DNA of 64,000 nucleotides, from contig CAYTNV010000013.1 in NCBI GenBank assembly GCA_964439395.1, positions 26,059-90,058 of the forward strand, in the 5' to 3' direction. Both the position numbers and the translations under genes were made by a program. Shown here piece by piece: positions 44,579-53,612 of this stretch (position 1 is its first letter; each line of letters begins with the position of its first letter). The DNA is from JAUUSJ01 sp964439395 (lineage in GTDB: Bacteria > Bacillota > Clostridia > Lachnospirales > Lachnospiraceae). Under the pieces are notes generated by a model, which saw only the letters and a program-made list of their open reading frames with translations, was not told the DNA's origin and made no database searches.

Positions 44579-45897
44579 TATTTATTCCCCCCTTTTCCAT
44601 GCGTTTCATTATATTTTCTCATTAGATTTGCATTTGCAGCAATACTACCTCCTTCTTGTGTTTTTTTCTTCTTCGTAGTACCTGCATCCGCTTGTTTATT
44701 TTCTTGAATATCAGCTAATTGATCCAAAGGATAAAGATCATCATAGTTGACACTCATATTTTTCGTATTCATTGTCGCTCTAGTTGTTATTTTTCCTACT
44801 CTACGACCACTTGGTGCAACTACAACATCCTCATTCGGATTGCCTGCATTCTGACTTGCACCTTCCATAAGTCTTGTAGTGAGCGATTTTTTCTTTTTTT
44901 TATTTTTCTTAGCAGCTTTTTTCCTATTCTTCTCAATCAACTTATTCACATCAATATGATCCATATATTTGTTAATTACAATCTGTTGAACTACTTGGAA
45001 TAATGCACTGATAGACCAATAAATACCGATACCTGACGGTAAAGTAAAACAAAACCATACAGACATAAGTGGCATAAACATCATTGTTCGATTCATTGCT
45101 GCAAGCTGCGGATTATCATCCGTATTTGTGTTCATAGTTTTCATAGATAGCCACTGGAATAAGCCAGCTGCCACTGGAATAATTAAATAAACAGGTTTTG
45201 AAAAACTTGGAGTCTCAGCAATATTAATTCCCCATAAGAAATTATTCATCTTAGCAATTGTATTTGCCTGTGTTGTAATCGTATCGCTGATAGATGGCAT
45301 TGCATTTGCCAAAGCATTCCAAGTATCTGGTTTAAACTGTGCTAAAAAGTCAATTACCTGATTTGTAGTTGGACTGTCCTGCAAGGATGTAAGCAATTTT
45401 GCAGACTCTCCTATCTGTGTAAGAGTTTTAGCATATCCTTCTACAGAAGTAATAGCGTTCACAACAACTTCATAAACCTGCTTTACAGGTTGAATATATG
45501 CTGGTATATTACGAATAACATAATATAGAGCAAAGATAATCGGCATCTGAATAATCAACTGTAAACAGCTGCCTGTTGGACTTACTCCATATTTCTCATA
45601 GACAGCTTGAATTTCTTCATTCTGTCTCATCATGGATTCCTGATCTTTTTTATTACGATATTTTTTCTGAATCTTATTAATCTCAGGCTGCATAATTGTA
45701 TTAATTTTTGAGAAATGCTGTTGTTTAATTGTAAGCGGCAGCATCGCAAGCTTTACAACTATAGTAAATAAAATAATACAAACACCAAGATTTACAATTC
45801 CTACCTGGTTCATCACTCTAAAGATCAGTTCCATTACATAACCTAATAGTTTTGCAATCCATCCAATAATAAAAGTATTAGATTGGGTCAATAACAT
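44578..45897 (-). CDS. yidC: Membrane protein insertase YidC/OxaA
   Basis: 439 residues. The 60KD_IMP core has membrane segments at ~15-50, ~112-132 (IIQMPIIFALYYVIRNIPAYI), ~235-255 and ~275-300. No lipobox is evident. A long extracytoplasmic insert (~140-220) and a basic C-terminal tail (NRKKAAKKNKKKKKSL) that can contact the ribosome are typical of Clostridia. It inserts and folds membrane proteins with or without SecYEG. Confidence 0.96.
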   Translation of the reverse strand: MLLTQSNTFIIGWIAKLLGYVMELIFRVMNQVGIVNLGVCIILFTIVVKLAMLPLTIKQQHFSKINTIMQPEINKIQKKYRNKKDQESMMRQNEEIQAVYEKYGVSPTGSCLQLIIQMPIIFALYYVIRNIPAYIQPVKQVYEVVVNAITSVEGYAKTLTQIGESAKLLTSLQDSPTTNQVIDFLAQFKPDTWNALANAMPSISDTITTQANTIAKMNNFLWGINIAETPSFSKPVYLIIPVAAGLFQWLSMKTMNTNTDDNPQLAAMNRTMMFMPLMSVWFCFTLPSGIGIYWSISALFQVVQQIVINKYMDHIDVNKLIEKNRKKAAKKNKKKKKSLTTRLMEGASQNAGNPNEDVVVAPSGRRVGKITTRATMNTKNMSVNYDDLYPLDQLADIQENKQADAGTTKKKKTQEGGSIAANANLMRKYNETHGKGGNK

Positions 45898-45917
45898 AAA
45901 ACGTACCTCCTAAAATA

Positions 45918-46136
45918 TCAAGGAACTGGGTCAAATCCACCCTTTGAAAATGGATTACAACGCAAAATCCTCCATATCGCTAGTAAAAGGCCCTTTCCTG
46001 CTCCATATTTTTCAATTGCCTCCATCGCATACTGCGAACAAGTTGGAATATAGCGACAACATCCGCCTTTTCCCTTTAATGCTGATAAATATTTCCTGTA
46101 AAATCGAATCATCCATAACAAAATTTTTTTTATCAT
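45918..46136 (-). CDS. yidD: Membrane protein insertion efficiency factor YidD
   Basis: 72 residues, normal length. Motifs RFYRKYLSALKGKGGCCRYIPTCSQYA and CNPFSKGGFDPVP define the family, including the conserved Cys. A short amphipathic N-terminus attaches it to the membrane. It sits between rnpA and yidC as in most Firmicutes. Confidence 0.96.
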   Translation of the reverse strand: MIKKILLWMIRFYRKYLSALKGKGGCCRYIPTCSQYAMEAIEKYGAGKGLLLAIWRILRCNPFSKGGFDPVP

Positions 46137-46191
46137 ATTTTTGTATCCTTTTGCTACTCAATCAAAGACTTTTATCTTCCTCATCGAATCC

Positions 46192-46539
46192 CTACTGACT
46201 TTTTTTATCACAAATCTTATGCAATCTCAATAAATGTAAAAAGGAGCCCTCGATTTCAAAATATCCCTTGTCTTTTACACTATTTCTCGCAACAATAACA
46301 ATATCAAATCCTTGGGCCATTTTTTCCTTATTCAAACGATAACTCTCTCGAATCAATCTGGTCACGCGATGTCTTACAATACTATTTCCCACTTTTTTAC
46401 TAACCGTTATGCCAATTCTATTATAATCCAAATCATTTTTCCTGACATACATAATCAACGCACGATTAGCAATCGATCTTCCAGTTCTGTACACCAAATT
46501 GAATTCTCTATTATTCTTTAAAGATTTTATATTCTTCAT
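46192..46539 (-). CDS. rnpA: Ribonuclease P protein component
   Basis: 115 residues. Typical elements are the N-terminal FNLVYRTGRS, the strand TVSKKVGNSIVRHRVTRLIRESYR carrying the conserved basic RNA-binding helix, and IVIVARNSVKDKGYFEIEGSF. It assists the RNase P RNA in trimming tRNA 5' ends. It follows rpmH by about 50 bp. Confidence 0.97.
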   Translation of the reverse strand: MKNIKSLKNNREFNLVYRTGRSIANRALIMYVRKNDLDYNRIGITVSKKVGNSIVRHRVTRLIRESYRLNKEKMAQGFDIVIVARNSVKDKGYFEIEGSFLHLLRLHKICDKKSQ

Positions 46540-46588
46540 AATCTTCTTCTACACACTCATAGAAAAGAAAAGGTCACAAAACTGCGAC

Positions 46589-46723
46589 CTATGCTGACAA
46601 TTTATTTCTGCCCTTTGCTCTTCTACTAGCTAAGACTTTTCTTCCGTTGCTTGTGCTCATTCTTTTTCTGAATCCGTGAACTTTGGATCTCTGTCTTTTT
46701 TTAGGTTGAAATGTCATTTTCAT
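46589..46723 (-). CDS. rpmH: 50S ribosomal protein L34
   Basis: 44 residues read directly from the minus strand: MKMTFQPKKRQRSKVHGFRK at the N-terminus and ASRRAKGRNKLSA at the end, the complete and standard L34 sequence. An AGGAGG site precedes the ATG. It is the first gene of the leftward origin cluster. Confidence 0.97.
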   Translation of the reverse strand: MKMTFQPKKRQRSKVHGFRKRMSTSNGRKVLASRRAKGRNKLSA

Positions 46724-47092
46724 GATTCCAGCTACCTCCTTATCAAATTTCTGAATTTACTTTGAAAGCCTGAACAAATAAATCGACTTTCATGTTACGT
46801 GGCACCAAAATGTAGCCACTTATTTTCCTAAGACATCACACCCTATTATATTTGACTTTTGAGAAAACGTCAAGTATTTTTAGCAAAATAAATTCTATAA
46901 ATTTGGCTTTTTTTGGCTGTTTCCCTCGCTATTTTCACCTCTTAAAGCAAAATGATATAGTATTTTTTAAATTGAGATTTATAAAAACATAGATTGAAAA
47001 ACAGATAATAGAATAAATATTATACAAAGAAAAATGGAAATTAGAATAGGATATCAGAATTTATAAATAGTAATAAAATTTTCTAAAAAAAG

Positions 47093-47383
47093 TTATCCAC
47101 AGAGTTATCCACATTAAAATGCAAGTTATCCACAATTTTTTTAAAGTTATCCACATTAAGTTGATATTGTGGATAACTTTGTGGATTGTTTGTGGATAAT
47201 ATGTTGATAAATTTTTTATTAGCCTTAGACTCCGCATTTTTACTATATTTTTCAATACCTAAATTGTGGAAAAAGTTATCCACAATTATTTCACGAATAG
47301 ATTATTTTAAAATTTTTCTACCTATTATATGTATGTAAAAATCAAAAAGTTATCCACAATCTGGAAATTAAAAGTTATCCACA
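47093..47383. other. oriC left part: nine DnaA boxes upstream of dnaA
   Basis: Perfect TTATCCACA boxes start at 47093, 47105, 47126, 47147, 47276, 47350 and 47375 (plus strand) and at 47168 and 47191 (reverse). They lie in A+T-rich DNA between rpmH and dnaA, the usual position of the left half of a bipartite Firmicutes oriC. They probably also autoregulate dnaA. The 801-bp rpmH-dnaA gap also carries the dnaA leader. Confidence 0.95.
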
Positions 47384-47524
47384 TTTAAGCTGTTGAAAAA
47401 AATTTCTAAATATTATATTATATACATAACAGTTTTAAATTTCATTCCCTAAAGGGCATATCGTATCTTATCCCCTACAGGTGATGTTTCACAATGTATA
47501 TTTTTATAGAAAGTAGCAGGTTAT

Positions 47525-48889
47525 TTGTCAATGAAAGACTTTATTATTAACAACTGGGATCATATCATGGACTTACTTGTAAAAGAGCATGATGTCTCTG
47601 AAATTGCAGTAAAGACTTGGATTAGACCCCTTACCATACATGAGGTTACAGACGATACTATCACTTTTGTTCTAGACAGCAATTTTGATCAGCGTGGAAT
47701 TGACTTCATTAAAACTAAATATTATGATTTATACTTACAGCTTGTAATTAGTGGATTAACAAATAAATCTTTTAATATTAATTTTATTTTATCAAGCCGA
47801 TTAGACGAAGAAAAGGAAGAAAAAAAGGCACCAGTATCTGAAATCCCCGAAGATTCTCCATTTAAACAGCTAAATCCAAAATATACCTTTAGCACTTTTG
47901 TCGTAGGAAATAATAATAAATTAGCACATGCAGCTGCTGTTGCAGTCGCAGAATCACCAGCAGAAGCTTATAACCCTCTCTTTTTATACGGAGGAGTTGG
48001 ACTTGGAAAAACACATTTAATGCATTCTATTGCACACCATATTTTAGAAAATGACAGCACCAAAAAGGTGCTTTATGTAACTTCTGAGAAATTTACAAAC
48101 GAATTAATTGATTCCATCAAACACGACAAGAATCAAGAATTTCGTAGCAAATATAGAGATATTGATGTGCTCCTAATCGATGATATCCAATTTATTGTGG
48201 GAAAGGAGAGCACACAGGAAGAATTCTTCCACACTTTCAATACTTTACATGAAGCTAAAAAGCAAATTATTATATCTAGTGATCGTCCACCAAAGGATAT
48301 GTCTACATTAGAAGATCGTCTTCGTTCTCGCTTTGAGTGGGGATTAACCGCAGATATTCAGGCACCAGACTATGAGACAAGAATGGCAATCCTTCGAAAT
48401 CGTTCTGAACTTGATCATCTAAATATCGATGATGAGATTATGATTTATGTCGCAACAAATATCAAATCAAATATTCGAGAACTTGAGGGAGCCCTAAATA
48501 AAATTTGTGCTTTTGCAAACCTTGAAAAAAGAGAAATTGATTTAAATCTTGCGGAGGAAGCGCTAAAAGATTTAATTACCCCAGATGGTGAGAGAATTAT
48601 TACTCCAGAATTAATTCTTCGAGTTGTCGCTGAACATTATGAAATTTCTGTGCAAGATCTTGTATCTAAGAAAAAAAGTCAGAAAATATCCTATCCTAGA
48701 CAAGTTGCTATGTATCTTTGCAGACAACTTACAGAAGAATCCCTCCAATATGTGGGTAAAATGCTTGGCGGCAGAGATCATTCCACAATTTTACACGGTT
48801 GTGAGAGAATTGAGAATGATTTAGTTAATAATGAGCCGCTTCAAACTACTATTAACGTAATTATCAAAAAGATTGACCCTAGTTCTTAG
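47525..48889 (+). CDS. dnaA: Chromosomal replication initiator protein DnaA
   Basis: 454 residues. Domain I (~1-85) contains the conserved TWIRPLTIHEV; a short linker follows. The AAA+ domain has Walker A GGVGLGKTHLMHSI (~155) and Walker B LLIDDIQFI. Domain IV, which binds DNA, has the signature GGRDHSTILHGCERI. It opens oriC at the DnaA boxes on both sides of its gene and loads the replicative helicase. Confidence 0.98.
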   Translation: MSMKDFIINNWDHIMDLLVKEHDVSEIAVKTWIRPLTIHEVTDDTITFVLDSNFDQRGIDFIKTKYYDLYLQLVISGLTNKSFNINFILSSRLDEEKEEKKAPVSEIPEDSPFKQLNPKYTFSTFVVGNNNKLAHAAAVAVAESPAEAYNPLFLYGGVGLGKTHLMHSIAHHILENDSTKKVLYVTSEKFTNELIDSIKHDKNQEFRSKYRDIDVLLIDDIQFIVGKESTQEEFFHTFNTLHEAKKQIIISSDRPPKDMSTLEDRLRSRFEWGLTADIQAPDYETRMAILRNRSELDHLNIDDEIMIYVATNIKSNIRELEGALNKICAFANLEKREIDLNLAEEALKDLITPDGERIITPELILRVVAEHYEISVQDLVSKKKSQKISYPRQVAMYLCRQLTEESLQYVGKMLGGRDHSTILHGCERIENDLVNNEPLQTTINVIIKKIDPSS

Positions 48890-48922
48890 TAAATAAAATC
48901 TATTATATTTTTTTACTTTTTT

Positions 48923-49191
48923 ATCCACAATAATCTGTGGATAACCATGTGGATAAGATGTGGATAACTTTTTAGTACACTTTTGACCTGTGTATAACTT
49001 TTTGACACTGTGGATAAAATTTCAAGTTATCCACAGTGTTATCCACATCTATTTTTTCAGTATTCATGCGGGCTACATATAGTTATCCACAATATCCACA
49101 GCCCCTACTACTACTACTACTAATTTTATATATTATATTATATATTTTTGCCTTAAATTTTAATCAAATAACTTGAAAGGAGTTATCCACA
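48923..49191. other. oriC right part: DnaA boxes and DnaA-trio unwinding element
   Basis: Perfect boxes start at 48923, 49029, 49041, 49083 and 49183 (plus) and at 48938, 48950, 48961 and 49011 (reverse); TGTGTATAA at 48991 is a near match. At 49083 the order is TTATCCACA, ATATCCACA, a GCCCC cluster, then five TAC units (49106-49120) running into pure A/T (TTTTATATATTATATTATA). This is the layout of a basal unwinding system with DnaA-trios. The last box sits between the ribosome site and the ATG of dnaN. Confidence 0.95.
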
Positions 49192-49194
49192 ATT

Positions 49195-50301
49195 ATGAAG
49201 CTATTATGTTCAAAAAAAGATTTACTTGCTGGGGTAAACATTGTCTCTAAAGCGGTATCGAATAAAACAACTTTAGATATATTAGGTTGTATTTTAATTG
49301 AGGCTCAAAATGGACAGATTAAATTAACAGGAAACGATATGGAATTAGGCATTGAGACAATTGTTAATGGAAAAATAAACGAAGGGGGTAAAATTGCCCT
49401 TGATGCAAAACTTTTTTCTGAAATTGTAAGAAAATTACCGGATAGCGATGCTGTCTATATTGACACAGAACCTTCAGGTAAAACGTTAATTCAATGTGAA
49501 AAATCTAATTTTCATATTATGGGACGAACAGGAGAAGATTTTACAGCACTCCCAAATATCCAAAAGGATATTTATATTATCTTGTCCTCTTTCACATTAA
49601 AGGAGATAATTCGTCAGACTTTATTTTCTATTGCCGAAAATGATACAAACCGTATTATGTCTGGTGAATTATTTGAGATTAGCGGAAATAATTTCCGTAT
49701 TGCTTCTTTAGATGGACATCGTATTTCTATTCGAAATATTGAGCTAAAAGAAGCGTCAGATAAAATTCGAGTAATTGTACCAGGTAAGGCACTTAATGAG
49801 CTTAGTAAAATATTATCTGGTGAAAATGATGATGAAGTAATTATTTATTTTACAGAAAAGCATGTCTTATTTGAGATGGAAAATACAAAAGTAATTTCTC
49901 GCCTCATTGAAGGAGATTTCTTCCGCATAGACCAAATGCTTTCTACTGATTATGAAACAAAGCTTCGTGTTAATAAAAAAGAATTATATAATTGTATCGA
50001 TAGGGCAACATTGTTTATAAAAGAATCGGATAAAAAACCGATTGTACTTCATATTTCTGAACAAAATATGGAACTTAGTATTAATTCTATGCTTGGTTCA
50101 ATGAAAGCAGACCTAGATATTTATAAGCAGGGAAAAGATATTTTAATTGGATTTAATCCTAAATTTTTATTAGATGCATTAAAAGTAATCGATGATGATG
50201 AAATTACTCTATATTTGATTAATTCCAAAGCTCCTTGTTTCATCAAAGATGAGGATGAGAGCTATATTTATCTTATTTTGCCAATCAATATTAATGCATA
50301 A
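49195..50301 (+). CDS. dnaN: DNA polymerase III beta sliding clamp
   Basis: 368 residues, the standard three-domain clamp. It begins MKLLCSKKDLLAGVNIVSKAVSNKTTLDILGCI and ends with the family's YLILPIN-type tail. A ring-shaped dimer that tethers polymerase. A DnaA box separates its ribosome site from its start codon, so DnaA binding could influence transcription through this point. Confidence 0.97.
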   Translation: MKLLCSKKDLLAGVNIVSKAVSNKTTLDILGCILIEAQNGQIKLTGNDMELGIETIVNGKINEGGKIALDAKLFSEIVRKLPDSDAVYIDTEPSGKTLIQCEKSNFHIMGRTGEDFTALPNIQKDIYIILSSFTLKEIIRQTLFSIAENDTNRIMSGELFEISGNNFRIASLDGHRISIRNIELKEASDKIRVIVPGKALNELSKILSGENDDEVIIYFTEKHVLFEMENTKVISRLIEGDFFRIDQMLSTDYETKLRVNKKELYNCIDRATLFIKESDKKPIVLHISEQNMELSINSMLGSMKADLDIYKQGKDILIGFNPKFLLDALKVIDDDEITLYLINSKAPCFIKDEDESYIYLILPININA

Positions 50302-50317
50302 AGAGAGAGAGAAATAA

Positions 50318-50527
50318 ATGGAAACAATAAAATTAAGAGATGAATTTATTAAATTAGGACAGGCACTAAAAGCTGTGGGATTTGTGGAATCTGGAGCAGA
50401 GGCGAAAGAAGTCATTGTGGATGGATTTGTGAAAGTGAATGGAGAGGTTTGTACACAGCGAGGAAAAAAATTATATGAAAATGATATTGTGGAATTTGAG
50501 AATTCCACAATAAAAATTGAGAAGTAA
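50318..50527 (+). CDS. yaaA: S4-domain RNA-binding protein YaaA
   Basis: 69 residues. A single S4 fold: LIKLGQALKAVGFVESGAEAKEVIVDGFVKVNGEVCTQRGKKL. Found between dnaN and recF in Firmicutes and thought to act in ribosome assembly. It ends eight bases before recF and is surely co-transcribed. Confidence 0.95.
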   Translation: METIKLRDEFIKLGQALKAVGFVESGAEAKEVIVDGFVKVNGEVCTQRGKKLYENDIVEFENSTIKIEK

Positions 50528-50535
50528 TCGGTACT

Positions 50536-51630
50536 ATGGAAGTAATATCATTAGAATTACAAAATTATCGAAATTATGAAACAATATCGATTACTTTTCG
50601 GGATGGCATCAATATTTTATACGGGGATAATGCACAGGGAAAAACTAATATTTTGGAAGCGATTTATCTTTGTAGTACGACAAAATCCCATAGAGGAAGT
50701 AAAGATAAAGAATTAATACGATTTGGACAAGAGGAAGCCCATATTCGGCTCATATTAGAGAAAAAAGGAATAAATCATCGAATAGATATGCACCTAAAAA
50801 AAAATAAAGCGAAGGGTGCGGCAATCGATAAAATTCCAATTCGAAGATCATCAGAGCTTCTAGGGATGCTTCATGCCGTATTTTTTTCCCCAGAGGATTT
50901 GCGGATTATCAAAAATGGTCCACAAGAAAGGCGTAGATTTGTGGATATTGTGCTTTGTTCTATGGATAAATCCTATTTGTATGCTTTAGATCAGTATCAA
51001 AAAGTATTAAATCAGCGCAATCACTTGTTGAAACAAATAATTTTCCGAGGTGATTTAGCTGAAACACTAGACATATGGGACGAACAAATGGTAACATATG
51101 GTATAGAGATTATAAAAAAAAGGCAATACTTTATAGAGACAATCAATCAGATTATTAGCGGGATTCACAATTCGTTGACTGGAGGAAAGGAAAATCTTTT
51201 TTTAGTCTATGAGCCGAGTGTCAAAATCGAGGATTATAGGCAGACAATTTTGGCGAGAAGACAAAGAGATCTTAAAAATTGTTCTACAGCAATTGGACCA
51301 CATCGAGATGATATTAATTTTTTAGTCAATGGAATTGATATTAGAAAATTTGGCTCGCAAGGGCAGCAAAGAACAGCGGCATTGTCTCTTAAGCTTTCTG
51401 AGATTAGGATGGTGGAAAATGTCATTCAAGATAAGCCAATTTTACTTTTAGATGATGTATTATCAGAATTGGACGATCGAAGAAAAGGGTATTTGCTTGA
51501 TAATATAAAAAATATTCAGACAATTATCACTTGCACAGGGGTAGAGGAGTTTTTGGAGAGTAGAATGCCGATTGATCAAGTGTACTATGTAAAAGAAGGT
51601 CGGATTGAAGGCATTCGAAGCAACTGTTAA
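50536..51630 (+). CDS. recF: DNA replication/repair protein RecF
   Basis: 364 residues. Walker A is GDNAQGKTNILEAIY (~33-47), the ABC signature is in SQGQQRTAALSLKL, and Walker B is ILLLDDVLSELD. An SMC-like ATPase that helps load RecA at gapped DNA. Normal length. Confidence 0.97.
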   Translation: MEVISLELQNYRNYETISITFRDGINILYGDNAQGKTNILEAIYLCSTTKSHRGSKDKELIRFGQEEAHIRLILEKKGINHRIDMHLKKNKAKGAAIDKIPIRRSSELLGMLHAVFFSPEDLRIIKNGPQERRRFVDIVLCSMDKSYLYALDQYQKVLNQRNHLLKQIIFRGDLAETLDIWDEQMVTYGIEIIKKRQYFIETINQIISGIHNSLTGGKENLFLVYEPSVKIEDYRQTILARRQRDLKNCSTAIGPHRDDINFLVNGIDIRKFGSQGQQRTAALSLKLSEIRMVENVIQDKPILLLDDVLSELDDRRKGYLLDNIKNIQTIITCTGVEEFLESRMPIDQVYYVKEGRIEGIRSNC

Positions 51631-51667
51631 CGAAGTATGGCATTACAAAAATGTAGGAGGAAATTTC

Positions 51668-53596
51668 ATGAGTTCAAATAAAAAGACTGAACAAGAATAT
51701 GGGGCAGATCAAATCCAAGTTTTAGAGGGATTAGAGCCTGTTAGAAAAAGACCTGGTATGTATATTGGAAGTACCTCTGAGAGAGGATTGCATCACTTGG
51801 TTTATGAAATAGTGGATAATGCAGTAGATGAAGCATTGGCTGGTTTTTGTGATACGATAGAAGTGACAATTAATCCAGATAACTCTGTTACTGTAAAAGA
51901 TAATGGACGAGGTATTCCCGTTGGAATTAATCATCAAAAGGGAATTCCAGCGGCGGAGATGGTATTTACAATTTTGCATGCAGGCGGCAAGTTCGGCGGT
52001 GGAGGTTATAAGGTATCTGGTGGACTTCACGGTGTTGGAGCTTCTGTTGTTAATGCTCTCTCAGAGTGGTTGGAAGTAGAAATTTCGAGAGATGGGCTAA
52101 TTTACTATCAAAGATATGAGAGAGGTGTCGTAATGGGACCACTTTCTGTTATTGGAGAGACGAAAAAAAGAGGAACTAAAGTAACATTTTTTCCAGATGA
52201 TACGATTTTTGAGACTACAGTATTTGATTATAATACATTAAAAACCCGTCTTCGTGAGATGGCATTTTTGACAAAAAATTTAAAAATTGTCTTAAAGGAT
52301 AAGAGAGAAGAAAATGAGAAAGTAAATACTTTCCACTATGAGGGAGGTATTAAGGAATACGTTGAGTATCTAAATAAAAATAAAGATCCTCTATATGAGA
52401 ATATTATTTATTGTGAGGGAGAAAGAGGAGATATTCATGTGGAGGTTGCTCTTCAGCATACGAATTCTTTCCAGGAGGGAATGTATAGTTTTGTAAATAA
52501 TATTACAACTCCGGAGGGAGGAACACATTTATCAGGCTTTAAATCTGCTCTCACAAAAACATTGAATGATTATGCGAGAGCAAATCGTTTATTGAAAGAT
52601 AATGAGCCAAGCCTAACAGGTGAAGATTATCGAGAGGGATTAGTAGCTATTGTCAGTATTAAAATACCTGAGCCTCAGTTTGAGGGTCAGACAAAACAAA
52701 AATTAGGAAATAGTGAGGCGAGAGGGGCAGTCGAGAGCATTATGGCAGAGCAGCTCACATATTTTCTTGAACAAAATCCAGTAACTGCTAAGGTTATATG
52801 CGATAAAGCAATTTTGGCGGCTCGTGCGAGAGATGCGGCCAGAAAAGCAAAAGATTTGACAAGAAGAAAGACGGCTCTTGAAGGTACTAGTTTGCCAGGA
52901 AAGTTAGCTGACTGTTCTGATAAGAATCCAGAAAACTGTGAGATTTACATTGTAGAGGGAGATTCCGCCGGTGGTTCTGCAAAGACAGCTAGGTCAAGGG
53001 CAACTCAGGCAATTTTGCCACTTCGCGGTAAGATTTTGAATGTAGAAAAGAGCCGTATGGATAAAATTTTAGGAAATGCAGAGATTCGAGCGATGATTAC
53101 CGCATTTGGAACAGGAATCCAGGATGATTTTGATATTTCTAAATTAAGATATCATAAGATTATCATTATGACAGATGCGGATGTCGATGGCGCTCATATT
53201 TCTACGTTATTATTGACATTTTTCTATCGTTTTATGCCTGAGCTTATTGAACAGGGATATGTATATTTGGCACAGCCGCCCCTTTATAAAGTTGAAAAAA
53301 ATAAAAAGGTATGGTATGCATACAGTGATGAGGAGTTAAATCGAATTTTGACAGAGATTGGAAGAGATGGAAATAATAAGATTCAGCGTTATAAAGGACT
53401 TGGAGAGATGGATGCTGAGCAGCTTTGGGAGACGACAATGGATCCAGAGAGACGTATTTTGCTCAAAGTAAATGTAGATAAGGAGATGGCATCCGAGCTG
53501 GATATTACTTTTGATACGTTGATGGGAGATAAGGTAGAACCTAGAAGAGAATTCATCGAGGCGAACGCAAAGTATGTACAAAATTTAGATGTCTAA
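51668..53596 (+). CDS. gyrB: DNA gyrase subunit B
   Basis: 642 residues from the ATG at 51668 with GGAGGAAA ahead; an in-frame ATG at 51605 lies inside recF and is not preferred. GHKL ATPase: VDEALAGFCD, VKDNGRGIP and GGLHGVGASVVNALS. TOPRIM: EGDSAGGSAK and DADVDGAHI. The C-terminus has the usual RYKGLGEMD. With GyrA it introduces negative supercoils. Confidence 0.97.
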   Translation: MSSNKKTEQEYGADQIQVLEGLEPVRKRPGMYIGSTSERGLHHLVYEIVDNAVDEALAGFCDTIEVTINPDNSVTVKDNGRGIPVGINHQKGIPAAEMVFTILHAGGKFGGGGYKVSGGLHGVGASVVNALSEWLEVEISRDGLIYYQRYERGVVMGPLSVIGETKKRGTKVTFFPDDTIFETTVFDYNTLKTRLREMAFLTKNLKIVLKDKREENEKVNTFHYEGGIKEYVEYLNKNKDPLYENIIYCEGERGDIHVEVALQHTNSFQEGMYSFVNNITTPEGGTHLSGFKSALTKTLNDYARANRLLKDNEPSLTGEDYREGLVAIVSIKIPEPQFEGQTKQKLGNSEARGAVESIMAEQLTYFLEQNPVTAKVICDKAILAARARDAARKAKDLTRRKTALEGTSLPGKLADCSDKNPENCEIYIVEGDSAGGSAKTARSRATQAILPLRGKILNVEKSRMDKILGNAEIRAMITAFGTGIQDDFDISKLRYHKIIIMTDADVDGAHISTLLLTFFYRFMPELIEQGYVYLAQPPLYKVEKNKKVWYAYSDEELNRILTEIGRDGNNKIQRYKGLGEMDAEQLWETTMDPERRILLKVNVDKEMASELDITFDTLMGDKVEPRREFIEANAKYVQNLDV

Positions 53597-53612
53597 AAAT
53601 GGAGGAACCAAT

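Noticed and set aside
47061..47283. Two short minus-strand open frames in the dnaA upstream region
   Set aside because: They are translations of repeated DnaA boxes (Val-Asp-Asn repeats) within oriC.
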